From NCBI GenBank assembly GCA_021833365.1, contig JAKBFV010000004.1:1-64000 (forward strand): DNA of 64,000 bases. The letters are read 5' to 3'. Source of the stretch: Pseudomonadota bacterium. Its GTDB lineage: Bacteria; Pseudomonadota; Gammaproteobacteria; Pseudomonadales; Moraxellaceae. Below the pieces are notes generated by a model that was not told the origin of the DNA, searched no databases, and saw only the letters and a list, made by a program, of their open reading frames with translations. Below are positions 10,874 to 18,875 of the stretch, piece by piece. Position 1 is the first letter of the stretch. Each line of letters starts with the position of its first letter. Both the position numbers and the translations under genes were made by a program.

Positions 10874-12022
10874 TCATGCCAGACAAAAACGCGTGATGAG
10901 CGACTGCAGAAGATCTTGCATGGGCACCAGGCTGGCGCACTCGAGGTATTCGTCGGGCTGATGCGCCACGGCGATATTGCCTGGGCCGAGGATGACGGTG
11001 TCGAGGTCGAGAGCGCTCAGATAAGGCGCCTCGGTGGCAAAGGCGACGGCGATACCGGCATGGCCGGTGAGCTCCTGGCAGGCGTGCAGAATCGCCGCCT
11101 CATCGCGGCAGTGGAAAGCTGGCGTGGCCGCCGACAGGGGGCGCAGGTGCATGTCGACATGATGCTGGTGGCAGGTCGCAAGCAGGCGTGTCTGCAAGTC
11201 CTGCAACAGGGCTGTGACCGGCATGCCGGGCAGCGGCCGCAGGTCGAACTGCAGTCGGCACTGGGCACAGATACGGTTGGGATTGTCGCCGCCATGGATG
11301 GCGCCGAGATTGAGGGTGGGGACCGGCACCTGGAAGACGTCCTGACGGTAGCGCGCCTGCAGATCGCTGCGAAAATCGAGCAGGGTCGCCAGACAGGCAT
11401 GCATCGCCTCGAGAGCGCTGCGTCCGAGACCGGGGTCGGAGGAGTGCCCGCTGCGCCCTTGCAGAGAGAGCTCCTGCATGACGATGCCCTTATGCCGGGT
11501 CACCGGCCGCAGTCCCGTTGGTTCACCGATGAGGGCCTGATGCAGTCCGTGCACATCGTCGCGCACCAGGGCCTGGGCGCCGCGCATCGAACTCTCCTCG
11601 TCACAGGTGGCGAGCAGAACGAGAGGCGCGCGCCAGCGCCGCTGCGGTAGCGTGGCGATGGCGTGCAGGGCGATGGCAAAAAAGCCTTTCATGTCAGCGC
11701 TGCCGAGGCCGTAAAGGCGGTCATCGCGGCGGGTCAGACAAAAAGGATCGGAACTCCATCCCTCCCGGTCATAAGGGACGGTGTCGGTGTGGCCGGCGAG
11801 CAGCAGGCCCTGCTCACCGGCGCCGAGACGGGCGAGCAGATTGAACTTGCCGGCAGCGACTTCCTGAACCTGGCAGCTGAAACCGAGGGTGCTGCACCAT
11901 TGCGCCAGAAGCTCGACGACAGCGCGGTTGCTCATGTCGAAAGCGGGATCGACGGAACTCACCGAGGGCAGGGCGACCAGTTCGGCGAGCATACGCTCGG
12001 GGGCGGGCAGCGGCGATCTCAC
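10874..12022 (-). CDS. argE: Acetylornithine deacetylase
   Basis: M20 metallopeptidase-family enzyme that hydrolyses N-acetylornithine to ornithine. Di-zinc motifs are visible: AGHTDTVP, then GSADMKG, the EE pair in CDEESS, and a late VAHQPDEYL His. Starting at the GTG at 12022 gives 382 residues, essentially the E. coli ArgE length. This GTG overlaps the stop of the upstream cyclic-di-GMP gene as GTGA. A longer frame to 12100 exists but would lie inside that gene. Translational coupling to a c-di-GMP protein is odd for an arginine gene. Confidence 0.93.
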   Translation of the reverse strand: MRSPLPAPERMLAELVALPSVSSVDPAFDMSNRAVVELLAQWCSTLGFSCQVQEVAAGKFNLLARLGAGEQGLLLAGHTDTVPYDREGWSSDPFCLTRRDDRLYGLGSADMKGFFAIALHAIATLPQRRWRAPLVLLATCDEESSMRGAQALVRDDVHGLHQALIGEPTGLRPVTRHKGIVMQELSLQGRSGHSSDPGLGRSALEAMHACLATLLDFRSDLQARYRQDVFQVPVPTLNLGAIHGGDNPNRICAQCRLQFDLRPLPGMPVTALLQDLQTRLLATCHQHHVDMHLRPLSAATPAFHCRDEAAILHACQELTGHAGIAVAFATEAPYLSALDLDTVILGPGNIAVAHQPDEYLECASLVPMQDLLQSLITRFCLA

Positions 12023-14259
12023 GTTGCCTGCATCTGCTGGCGATAGCGTTGCAGCCACAGACGCAGCTCCGGCATCGGCATGGCGCGCGCATAGAGCCAA
12101 CCCTGTGCATCCGAGCAGCCGAGCTGACGCAGCAGGCCGGCCTGCTCCTCGGTCTCGACACCTTCGGCGACCGTTTCGACGCCGAGGCGCTTGCTCATGC
12201 CGATGATGGTCTCGGCGAACAGGGCACCCTGCCCTTGCGCGATCTCGCGCACGAACATCTGATCGACCTTGATCGTGTCGATGGGCAGGGCGCGCAGCTG
12301 GCCCATGGAAGAATAGCCGGTGCCGAAATCGTCGATGGCGATGCGCACGCCGATCTCTTTGAGAGCGTGGAAGCTGCGCTGCACCACCTTGGGCTCGTCC
12401 ATGGCGATGCTCTCGGTGATCTCGAGCTCGAGTCGATCCGGTTGCAGGCCCTGCAGTTTGAGGATGTCGATGACCTCGGCGACGTCATGGACGAAGCTCT
12501 GCGTACGAAACTGCGGCATGCTGACGTTGACCGCGACACGGCCCTCGAACAGACCCTCTTCATCGAGCTGGATCAGGGTGTCGGCGGAGCGTTCAAGCAC
12601 CCATTGACCGATGTCGATGATGAGGCCGGAGTCTTCGGCGAGCGGGATGAAGACGTTGGGCGGGTGGACGAAGCCACCATGCTCGTTCGGCCAGCGAATG
12701 AGCGCCTCCATGCCGCTGATGCGGCCGTCATGCAGGCTGATCTGTGGCTGGAACCAGACGTCGAGCTTCTCGGCGTCGAAAGCCTGGCGCAGATCGCGGA
12801 TGATCTCGAGGTGGCGCTGGGTATGCTCCTCCATCTCCGGAAGAAAATACTCGAAGTGGGTGACCACGCTCTTTTTGGCGCGACTGAGGGCGATGTTGGC
12901 CGACTTCAACAGGCTGATGCCGTCGCCGCCATCGCTGTGCAGCTGGCGCAGGCCAAGGGTCACCGACACCGGGATGTTGTTGTCGCCGACCTGGCAGGGC
13001 GTGTCGAAAATGTGCAGCAGACTGCTCGGATTGGCCTCGCTCTCCGGACCGACGACGGCGAAGACGTCGCCACCGATGCGCGCGATATGGCTATGCGTCA
13101 GACGCGAACTCAGGCGCTCGCCGACACTGCGCAGCAGCTCATCGCCGAGTTCGTCGCCGAGGGCGTCGTTGACCTCGGCGAAATTGTTGATATCGAGGAG
13201 GGCGAGGACGTCATGCCGGCCCTCGCTGTGCGGATGCTCGTCGAGGTGATTGATCAGATGCTGGCGGTTCCAGAGCGCGGTGAGGTGATCGTGGGTGGCA
13301 TTGAAATGCAGTTGTTCGAACAGGCTGGCCGTGGCGAAGGCGGTGTTCAGATTGGCGGCGAACAGGTGGATCGCCTGACGCTCGACGGCGGAGGGCGGCG
13401 GCAGGATCTCGAGCAGAACGATGGCGACGAGAAATTCACCATAAAGATGCAGCGTGCAATGTTCGTCTTCGAAAAGATGTTGCGCCAGGTTGAGGCAGCG
13501 CGTCACGCGATCGGTGGTGGCGGCCGGCAAACAGGCCCATTCAGCGTCGGTGTGCGCGGCCAAGCTGCCCTGGCTGGCGAGGATGCGCAGATGGCCGGGG
13601 TCATCATCGGCCGGAGCCTCGTCGCCGGCCGGAGTCTGTGCCGCGAACAAGCCGCTGATCGGGCGGCCGAGGATGCTCTCCAGTGACGCCAGGCCCTGCT
13701 GCGACAGGCTGTGCAGGGTGTGCTGACCATTGAGTTTGGCGGATTCGCGCGCGATCCTTTCCATCAGCTCGGTATTGCGGCGATTCGTTTCGATCTGCTC
13801 GTAAGAACGCAAAGCAGCGGTCATCGCCGTCATCAGGCGGGCATGCGTCAGCTCGGTCTTGGCGTGGTAGTCATTGATGTCGTACTCGGCAAAGACCTCG
13901 AGTTCCGGAGCGTAACCGGGTTGACCGGTGCGCAGGATGATGCGCGTTTCGAGCATCTGCAGCTGCGCGCGGATGTGGGTGATCAGGCGCAGACCGGCAT
14001 CGGGGGTCTCCATGACCACATCCAGCCAGACGACGGCGAAGTCGCGATCCTCGGCGAGCAGACTCATGCTCTGCGCCATCGAGTAGCTGTCGACGATTTC
14101 TATCGGGCGACCGAGCAGCTTGACGTTCTGCAGCACCAGACGGGTCACCTGGTGCACTTCCGGATCATCGTCCACCACCAGCACGCGCCAGGGCGGCAGA
14201 GCGCGTGCTGCATCGACGGCATCGCTGTCGTCAAAGAGTAGGAGATCGTCGTCAGGCAT
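12019..14259 (-). CDS. REC-DUF3369-GGDEF-EAL c-di-GMP protein, probably a phosphodiesterase
   Basis: A 746-residue response regulator. Receiver (residues 24-150) has VVDDDPE and Asp80. A DUF3369 region (about 160-310) follows, the usual partner of this receiver type. The GGDEF domain (about 315-470) has GGDVF at 396-400, so the metal-binding Glu is missing and cyclase activity is unlikely. The EAL domain (about 485-740) has MEALIRW (Glu518), NVSMPQ, EITES, DDFGTGYSS, KVDQMF and AEGVE, which suits an active c-di-GMP phosphodiesterase. The GGDEF part may be a GTP sensor, as known for other degenerate members. The stop overlaps the argE start. No partner kinase is adjacent. Confidence 0.9.
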   Translation of the reverse strand: MPDDDLLLFDDSDAVDAARALPPWRVLVVDDDPEVHQVTRLVLQNVKLLGRPIEIVDSYSMAQSMSLLAEDRDFAVVWLDVVMETPDAGLRLITHIRAQLQMLETRIILRTGQPGYAPELEVFAEYDINDYHAKTELTHARLMTAMTAALRSYEQIETNRRNTELMERIARESAKLNGQHTLHSLSQQGLASLESILGRPISGLFAAQTPAGDEAPADDDPGHLRILASQGSLAAHTDAEWACLPAATTDRVTRCLNLAQHLFEDEHCTLHLYGEFLVAIVLLEILPPPSAVERQAIHLFAANLNTAFATASLFEQLHFNATHDHLTALWNRQHLINHLDEHPHSEGRHDVLALLDINNFAEVNDALGDELGDELLRSVGERLSSRLTHSHIARIGGDVFAVVGPESEANPSSLLHIFDTPCQVGDNNIPVSVTLGLRQLHSDGGDGISLLKSANIALSRAKKSVVTHFEYFLPEMEEHTQRHLEIIRDLRQAFDAEKLDVWFQPQISLHDGRISGMEALIRWPNEHGGFVHPPNVFIPLAEDSGLIIDIGQWVLERSADTLIQLDEEGLFEGRVAVNVSMPQFRTQSFVHDVAEVIDILKLQGLQPDRLELEITESIAMDEPKVVQRSFHALKEIGVRIAIDDFGTGYSSMGQLRALPIDTIKVDQMFVREIAQGQGALFAETIIGMSKRLGVETVAEGVETEEQAGLLRQLGCSDAQGWLYARAMPMPELRLWLQRYRQQMQAT

Positions 14260-14323
14260 GTCGATTCAGACTCAGGTTTTGCATCAGTGTAGTCAATATT
14301 TCTTGAAAGATGAAATCACCGAC

Positions 14324-14971
14324 TCAGGGGAAAAGACGGCTGCGCTGCCAGACTGACGGTGTTTCCGGGAGGTAGAGCAGGCGGTCGTGCATGCGGCTCG
14401 GTCGCCCTTGCCAAAACTCGAAGCGGCGGCCGCGCAGGACATAGCCGCCCCAGAAATCAGGACGCGGCACCTGCAGGGGATAGCGCAGGCCGATCTGCGC
14501 CGCCCGGCTCATCAGCTGCGTACGCGAGGGCATCGTGGCGCTTTGCCGTGAAGCCCAGGCACCGATGCGGCTGGCGTAGGGGCGTGAAGCGAAGTAGGCG
14601 TCCGACTCGGCGGCGGGGAGGCGCTCGACGTCGCCCTCGATGCGCACCTGACGCTCCAGTTCCGGCCAGAAAAACGTCGCCGCGGCGCGCGGCCGGCCAT
14701 CGAGCTGCAGGCCTTTGCGGCTGGCATAGTTGGTGTAAAAGAGCAGGCCGCGCGCATCGATGCCCTTGCACAGGACGATGCGCCCGCTCGGATAGCCGTC
14801 TTCGGCGACGGTGGCGAGGTGCATGGCCGAAGCTTCCTGAACCCCGGCGGCGATGGCTTCTTCCATCCAATGCAGCAGTTGCGTGATCGGATCCGCCGCC
14901 GCGCTCTCAGGATCGAGCTCCTGTTGGCCATAGTCCTTGCGCAACTGACTGAGGTCGGTTTTGCTGTGCAC
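14324..14971 (-). CDS. pdxH: Pyridoxamine/pyridoxine 5'-phosphate oxidase
   Basis: FMN flavoprotein that oxidises pyridoxine or pyridoxamine 5'-phosphate to pyridoxal phosphate. At 215 residues it has the normal length. Family segments seen are MHLATVAEDGYPSGRIVLCKG, FYTNYASRKGLQL, FFWPELERQVRIEG, SRIGAWASRQS and the C-terminal WGGYVLRGRRFEFWQG, ending in the typical RLFP. It is a single gene with 64 bases separating it from the c-di-GMP gene start and 80 bases upstream to the next stop. Those gaps probably hold promoters, but I see no strong consensus. Confidence 0.95.
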   Translation of the reverse strand: MHSKTDLSQLRKDYGQQELDPESAAADPITQLLHWMEEAIAAGVQEASAMHLATVAEDGYPSGRIVLCKGIDARGLLFYTNYASRKGLQLDGRPRAAATFFWPELERQVRIEGDVERLPAAESDAYFASRPYASRIGAWASRQSATMPSRTQLMSRAAQIGLRYPLQVPRPDFWGGYVLRGRRFEFWQGRPSRMHDRLLYLPETPSVWQRSRLFP

Positions 14972-15051
14972 GATCGGGCTCCTCGGAACGACCTGGCGGG
15001 CGAGGCCTCACCATACCGGGAAACCAGCGACACGCCAAGCGCCGTCCGACC

Positions 15052-16062
15052 TCAAGAGAGCAGTTGTGTGACCTCGGGGCTGGCGTAGAACAGGCTGAGA
15101 TGGGCGCGCAGGCGCTGTTCCAGATGCCCCGACTGGCGCAACTGCGCGAGGGCAGGCTCGATACAGGCGAGCACCTCAGTGCCGATGGCGGCGACGTCGA
15201 GATCGAGCTGAGCCAGTGTCTGCGCCAGGGTCAGTTCGGCGAGGCTGGCGGCGATGGCGTCGACGATGGCGTCGAGCAGAGCGCTGGCGTAGGGGGTCTG
15301 CCGCACATCCTCCCAGAAGGTATGGAGCATGCTTTCGGTGTCGACGAGTTCGCGCTCACCGACATAGGCGGTGAACTTGTCCAGGCTGAGTCCGCGCGCC
15401 TTCGTCCAGGCTTCGAGCAGGGTCTGGCGCAGGCGTGGCCCCTTGCAGGCTTTCTCGATCAGCTGTTCGCTCAATTCGAGGGAGGCGCGCAGGTTCTTGG
15501 CGATGGTCTGCTTGATGGTGCGCTCGATGCCCTCCTCGAGCCCACCCATGCGGTTGACCATGCCTTTGCCGAGCTTCATCAGAGAAGACATGCCGGGTAC
15601 TTTCTTGGTCAGGATGTTGTCTTCGAGAAGATAGTCACGGATGCCGTTGTAGAGCAGATCGGAGAGCACGTCGCTGTAGACCGGGCTGGCGAGCACAGCA
15701 TTGACGACGTCGCGGCGCAGGTCCTCGAGGTCGAGCAGGCGGTCGATGAGAGTCTCGATGTGACCGGAGGCGACCAGGTCAGCGACGCGCGTCTGGCGTT
15801 GCAGAGGCAGAGCCAGCAGATGACGCGCCAGGTCGCGGTTGATCTGACGCAGCAGATCCGGCGCCGGACGCTGCAGGATCTGCTGGCGCAACAGGCGTTT
15901 GAGGGCATCCAGGTCGACGAGGGTGACGATGGGACGGTCGGCGATGGCGGAGATCACGGCGGTGATCTCGGACGGCACGGTCTGTTGCAGTTGCTCGGTC
16001 GACAGCTGTTGCAGCAGTTGTCGGGTGTGCGCATCGAGCAGGGTCTGGGCGAGCGGGTGCAT
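15052..16062 (-). CDS. Uncharacterised helical protein, paralogue A
   Basis: A 336-residue protein with no signal peptide or clear membrane span, predicted almost wholly helical. I do not recognise the family. It is a paralogue of the product at 17054-18040. Both begin PLAQTLLDA. Both have an LxDLR block near the middle and an LLxAW block. Both share LRQT followed by a LLD...VDA stretch, and both end FYAS-x-E-x-x-QLL. The start at 16062 has AAGGAG at 16071-16076, 8 bases upstream, rather than the in-frame start 18 bases earlier. The central part has an extra basic KKVPGMSSLMKLGKGMVNRMGG stretch absent from the paralogue. It lies immediately downstream of an HSL-type hydrolase on the same strand. 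Confidence 0.75.
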   Translation of the reverse strand: MHPLAQTLLDAHTRQLLQQLSTEQLQQTVPSEITAVISAIADRPIVTLVDLDALKRLLRQQILQRPAPDLLRQINRDLARHLLALPLQRQTRVADLVASGHIETLIDRLLDLEDLRRDVVNAVLASPVYSDVLSDLLYNGIRDYLLEDNILTKKVPGMSSLMKLGKGMVNRMGGLEEGIERTIKQTIAKNLRASLELSEQLIEKACKGPRLRQTLLEAWTKARGLSLDKFTAYVGERELVDTESMLHTFWEDVRQTPYASALLDAIVDAIAASLAELTLAQTLAQLDLDVAAIGTEVLACIEPALAQLRQSGHLEQRLRAHLSLFYASPEVTQLLS

Positions 16063-16070
16063 CGGCGATT

Positions 16071-16076
16071 CTCCTT
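16071..16076 (-). promoter_or_regulatory. Ribosome binding site for paralogue A
   Basis: CTCCTT on the plus strand is AAGGAG on the coding strand, 8 bases before the ATG at 16062. It fixes the start there and lies just after the stop of the preceding hydrolase gene. Confidence 0.7.
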
Positions 16077-16080
16077 GCAA

Positions 16081-16974
16081 TCAGTTCAGGTGTGCGCGCA
16101 GAAACCGCAAAAGGTCGCGCTGATCGGCGCGCGCTTCCGCGATGAAGGGATGAAAAATGGGCCACACATGCGGCATGTCAGGCCTTTGCAGCAGATCGAC
16201 ATGGACACCGGCGGCACGCGCCCGCCGTGCCACTTCGACGGCGTCATCGGCGAAGCACTCGCTGGCGCTGCAGCTCAACCATAGGGGCGGCAGGCCATGA
16301 TAGTCGCCGAACAGCGGTGAGGCGTAAGGATGGCGCGGGTCGGCGCCGGCCAGGTAGAGGTCGCGGCCGACATGCAGCATATCGAGGGAGAGCATGTCAT
16401 CGCTGGCGTTGCAGCGTATCCGGCTGTTCACGCTGTTGCTCAGATCGGCGTAGGGCGAGATGGCGATCGCCGCCGCTGGCAAGGGCCGCCCTTCGTCACG
16501 CAGGCGCAGGAGCAGGGAGAGGGCGAGGGCGCCGCCGGCAGAATCACCGGCGATGACCAGCTGCTGCGCGGAAAAATGCTGCAACATGGCGAGATAGACG
16601 CTGTGCGCATCATCGAGGGCGGCAGGATAAGGGTGTTCCGGTGCCAGGCGGTAGTCGGGCAGCCAGACCGCGAGGTCGAGATGGCGCGCCCAGCTTGAGC
16701 ACAGATTGAAGTAAGTGCGCGCGACGCCGGCGACAAAGCCGCCACCATGCAGATAGAGGACGGCAGCCTGCGTCTGGCGCGGCTGCAGCATATCGACGCC
16801 GATGCCCGCGACCTGACGCGTCAGGTGGGTCACGCCCATGGCCGTCAGCCAGGGCAGCGGTGCAGCGTTGAAGTGGCGGCGCAGATGGCGCACCAGCCCT
16901 TGTGGTGAATCAGGCGACGCCTTGATCGTGCGTCGCACGAAGGTTTTGAGAACCCGCGCGCTGAGACTGGTCAT
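16081..16974 (-). CDS. HSL-family alpha/beta hydrolase (esterase/lipase)
   Basis: A 297-residue cytoplasmic alpha/beta hydrolase of the hormone-sensitive-lipase group (alpha/beta hydrolase fold 3). YLHGGGFVAG forms the oxyanion hole and GDSAGGALA holds the nucleophile Ser. A late MPHVWPIF segment carries the likely catalytic His, and DYRLAPEHPYPAAL is typical of the group. Substrates are usually short- to medium-chain acyl esters; the real one is unknown. It stands between two paralogous helical proteins on the same strand and ends 18 bases before the ATG of the second, so it is probably part of one functional unit with them. Confidence 0.85.
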   Translation of the reverse strand: MTSLSARVLKTFVRRTIKASPDSPQGLVRHLRRHFNAAPLPWLTAMGVTHLTRQVAGIGVDMLQPRQTQAAVLYLHGGGFVAGVARTYFNLCSSWARHLDLAVWLPDYRLAPEHPYPAALDDAHSVYLAMLQHFSAQQLVIAGDSAGGALALSLLLRLRDEGRPLPAAAIAISPYADLSNSVNSRIRCNASDDMLSLDMLHVGRDLYLAGADPRHPYASPLFGDYHGLPPLWLSCSASECFADDAVEVARRARAAGVHVDLLQRPDMPHVWPIFHPFIAEARADQRDLLRFLRAHLN

Positions 16975-17053
16975 GGACGAAGCTCCTGTGGTGTTCGATC
17001 CGGGATGACAACACTCTAGCGACTCGTCGCGGCTTGACCATGTCTGGCCGGAC

Positions 17054-18040
17054 TCAGGGCGCCGGCACGCCGGTCAGTAGCTGCTGCAGCTCGGCGGACG
17101 CATAAAACGGTTGCAGGATTTCGCGCAGGATAGGCTCGAGCATTTTCTTGCGCCGCAACACGCGCAGGACCGGCGGGGCGAAACGCAGAGCGTCCTGCAA
17201 CATCATGGTGCGGGTGATGCCGAGATCGGCGAGCAGATCGCCGAGAGTGACTTCGCCATAGACCGAAAAGAAGGCATCGACACCGGTATCGAGCAGCTCG
17301 CTGTAGAAATCGGTCTGACGCAGGTGCTGCCAGTACTGATAAAAGATGACGAAGAACTCCTCGACATCGAGAGGACTGATGTAGTCGCTGATGCGACCGA
17401 TGGCGCGATGGCGGACCTGTTCCCAGGCATCGAGCAAGGTTTCCAGCCATTGCTGGTCATCGAGGCTCTTCAGCTGCTCGCACAGATCCTGCAAGCTGGT
17501 GCTGATGAAGTGCAGCAGCAGATCATGGGTCTTGTCTGGCCAGTGGCCGTGCTCTAGACGTGGCCAAAGTCGCTGCAGGGCGGTGGGCGTGTGTTCCCTG
17601 GCCCAGGTATGAGCGCGGCGCAGCAGCATGTCGGTGAGCATCTGAGCAAAAATGGGATGATCCTTGATCTCATCGAGCGTGTTCTGTCGCAAGTCCTGCA
17701 GCTCCAGCGATTTTGCGAAGAATTCGCGCACATAGAGGCTGGGCAGAATGGCGTCGATGTGTGTCTGCTTCTGCGCGATCTTGGCATGCAGGAGGTGGGC
17801 TACGGCACTGGCGATCTCCGGGATGGCCGAGCGTAGTTGCAGATTGACGGCGTATTGCCGCACCGTGCTCTTGATCATGTCGGGCGTGACCAGTTCATTC
17901 AGGCGCAAGCGCTGCGCGCGCGCGAGCAAATCATCGAGGCCACGCTCGATGAAAGGCTGCAGGCGCGGTCCGGAGAGGTCGCGCAGCATGAATTTGACCT
18001 GGGCGTCCAGCAAGGTCTGGGCCAGGGGGAGCATCTCCAT
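17054..18040 (-). CDS. Uncharacterised helical protein, paralogue B
   Basis: A 328-residue, mainly helical soluble protein related to the product at 15052-16062. It shares the N-terminal LPLAQTLLDA, central LQDLR, LLDAW, LRQTDFYSELLDTGVDA and C-terminal PFYASAELQQLLT blocks. I do not recognise a function. The ATG at 18040 follows GGAG by about 7 bases; the ATG two codons later (18034) aligns best with the paralogue. The frame remains open further upstream to 18166, but that extension has no homology to the paralogue and is low-complexity. It is the first gene of the three-gene set with the HSL-type hydrolase. Confidence 0.75.
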   Translation of the reverse strand: MEMLPLAQTLLDAQVKFMLRDLSGPRLQPFIERGLDDLLARAQRLRLNELVTPDMIKSTVRQYAVNLQLRSAIPEIASAVAHLLHAKIAQKQTHIDAILPSLYVREFFAKSLELQDLRQNTLDEIKDHPIFAQMLTDMLLRRAHTWAREHTPTALQRLWPRLEHGHWPDKTHDLLLHFISTSLQDLCEQLKSLDDQQWLETLLDAWEQVRHRAIGRISDYISPLDVEEFFVIFYQYWQHLRQTDFYSELLDTGVDAFFSVYGEVTLGDLLADLGITRTMMLQDALRFAPPVLRVLRRKKMLEPILREILQPFYASAELQQLLTGVPAP

Positions 18041-18180
18041 AGCACAACTCCACATATCCATGTCCATGGTGGGGGTCATTCTATACAGGATCATGGCGAC
18101 TGGCGATGAGGAGAGAAGCACCATAGCGGTCATAAGGGGGGGCAAATTTTGTGCATCATCTAACAATCTGAAACAAATCC

Positions 18181-18196
18181 ACCCTCATGAGAGGGT
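18181..18196. promoter_or_regulatory. Inverted repeat in divergent intergenic region
   Basis: Six-base arms ACCCTC and GAGGGT surround an ATGA centre between the divergent paralogue B gene and the NlpC/P60 gene. A regulator site or a small hairpin are both possible. No regulator is identified. Confidence 0.35.
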
Positions 18197-18314
18197 CAAA
18201 TCGGCACGCTTTATGGCACACTCGGGCAAGTTTTGTGTGCTGGCGGCGCCTGATGCGGTGGATACGGACCGACAGCATGCCCTGAGATTTCGTTGAGCGA
18301 CGGATGTTGAACCC

Positions 18315-18875
18315 ATGATCGAACGACTGCGCACATCTTGCCTTCTCGCCGCGACCTTGCTCGTGGTGGTGGGAGCTGCGCGTGCCGATGCGCCCATGGA
18401 AGGCGCCGCTAGTAGCGCCGATGCCCCCGTCCTCAGTGTCAGCGAACTCGGTGCTGCCGACGTGGTCATGGAGACCCTGAGCCTGATCGGCACGCCCTAT
18501 CGCTGGGCCGGCGCCAGTCCGGAAGGTGGCTTCGATTGCTCGGGCCTCGTCTCCTATGTCTATCGCGACGTCCTGGCGCGCGATCTGCCGCATTCGGCCG
18601 AAGAGCTCTTCCATCATGCCGGTGGGCAGAAAATTGACAACCCGAGTCGCTTGCAGCCGGGCGATCTGGTGTTCTTCCATATGGGCCGACATCATCACCG
18701 TATCGACCATGTCGCCGTCTATATCGGCGATGGTCGTTTCGTGCATGCGCCGACCACCGGCAGCACGGTGCGCGTCGATAATCTGAGTGATGCTTTCTGG
18801 CACGCACATTATCGTGGTGGCGTGCGTCTCATCCCCGATCATCTCGCTCTCAATCAGAGCGACCCTCACTCCTGA
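18315..18875 (+). CDS. NlpC/P60 family cell-wall hydrolase
   Basis: A 186-residue exported protein with a signal peptide (about 1-25, cleavage near ARA/DAP). A single NlpC/P60 cysteine peptidase domain follows, with GTPYRWAGASPEGGFDCSG carrying the nucleophile Cys. HVAVYIGDGRFVHAP holds the catalytic His residues. Such enzymes cut peptide links in peptidoglycan stems; this one lacks any SH3 or LysM targeting domain. It is transcribed alone, divergent from paralogue B, and its last 10 bases overlap the converging MFS gene. Confidence 0.88.
   Translation: MIERLRTSCLLAATLLVVVGAARADAPMEGAASSADAPVLSVSELGAADVVMETLSLIGTPYRWAGASPEGGFDCSGLVSYVYRDVLARDLPHSAEELFHHAGGQKIDNPSRLQPGDLVFFHMGRHHHRIDHVAVYIGDGRFVHAPTTGSTVRVDNLSDAFWHAHYRGGVRLIPDHLALNQSDPHS

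Noticed and set aside
9533-11650. 705-codon plus-strand ORF opposite argA and argE
   Set aside because: It is antisense to two well-supported enzymes and shows no domain; long antisense frames arise from the GC-rich third codon positions.
12049-13686. 545-codon plus-strand ORF opposite the GGDEF-EAL gene
   Set aside because: It is antisense to clear GGDEF and EAL motifs and has no domain of its own.
18214-18229. Sigma-54-like promoter TGGCAC...GGCAA
   Set aside because: The GG to GC spacing is one base too short for the -24/-12 pattern, and the -12 element is poor.
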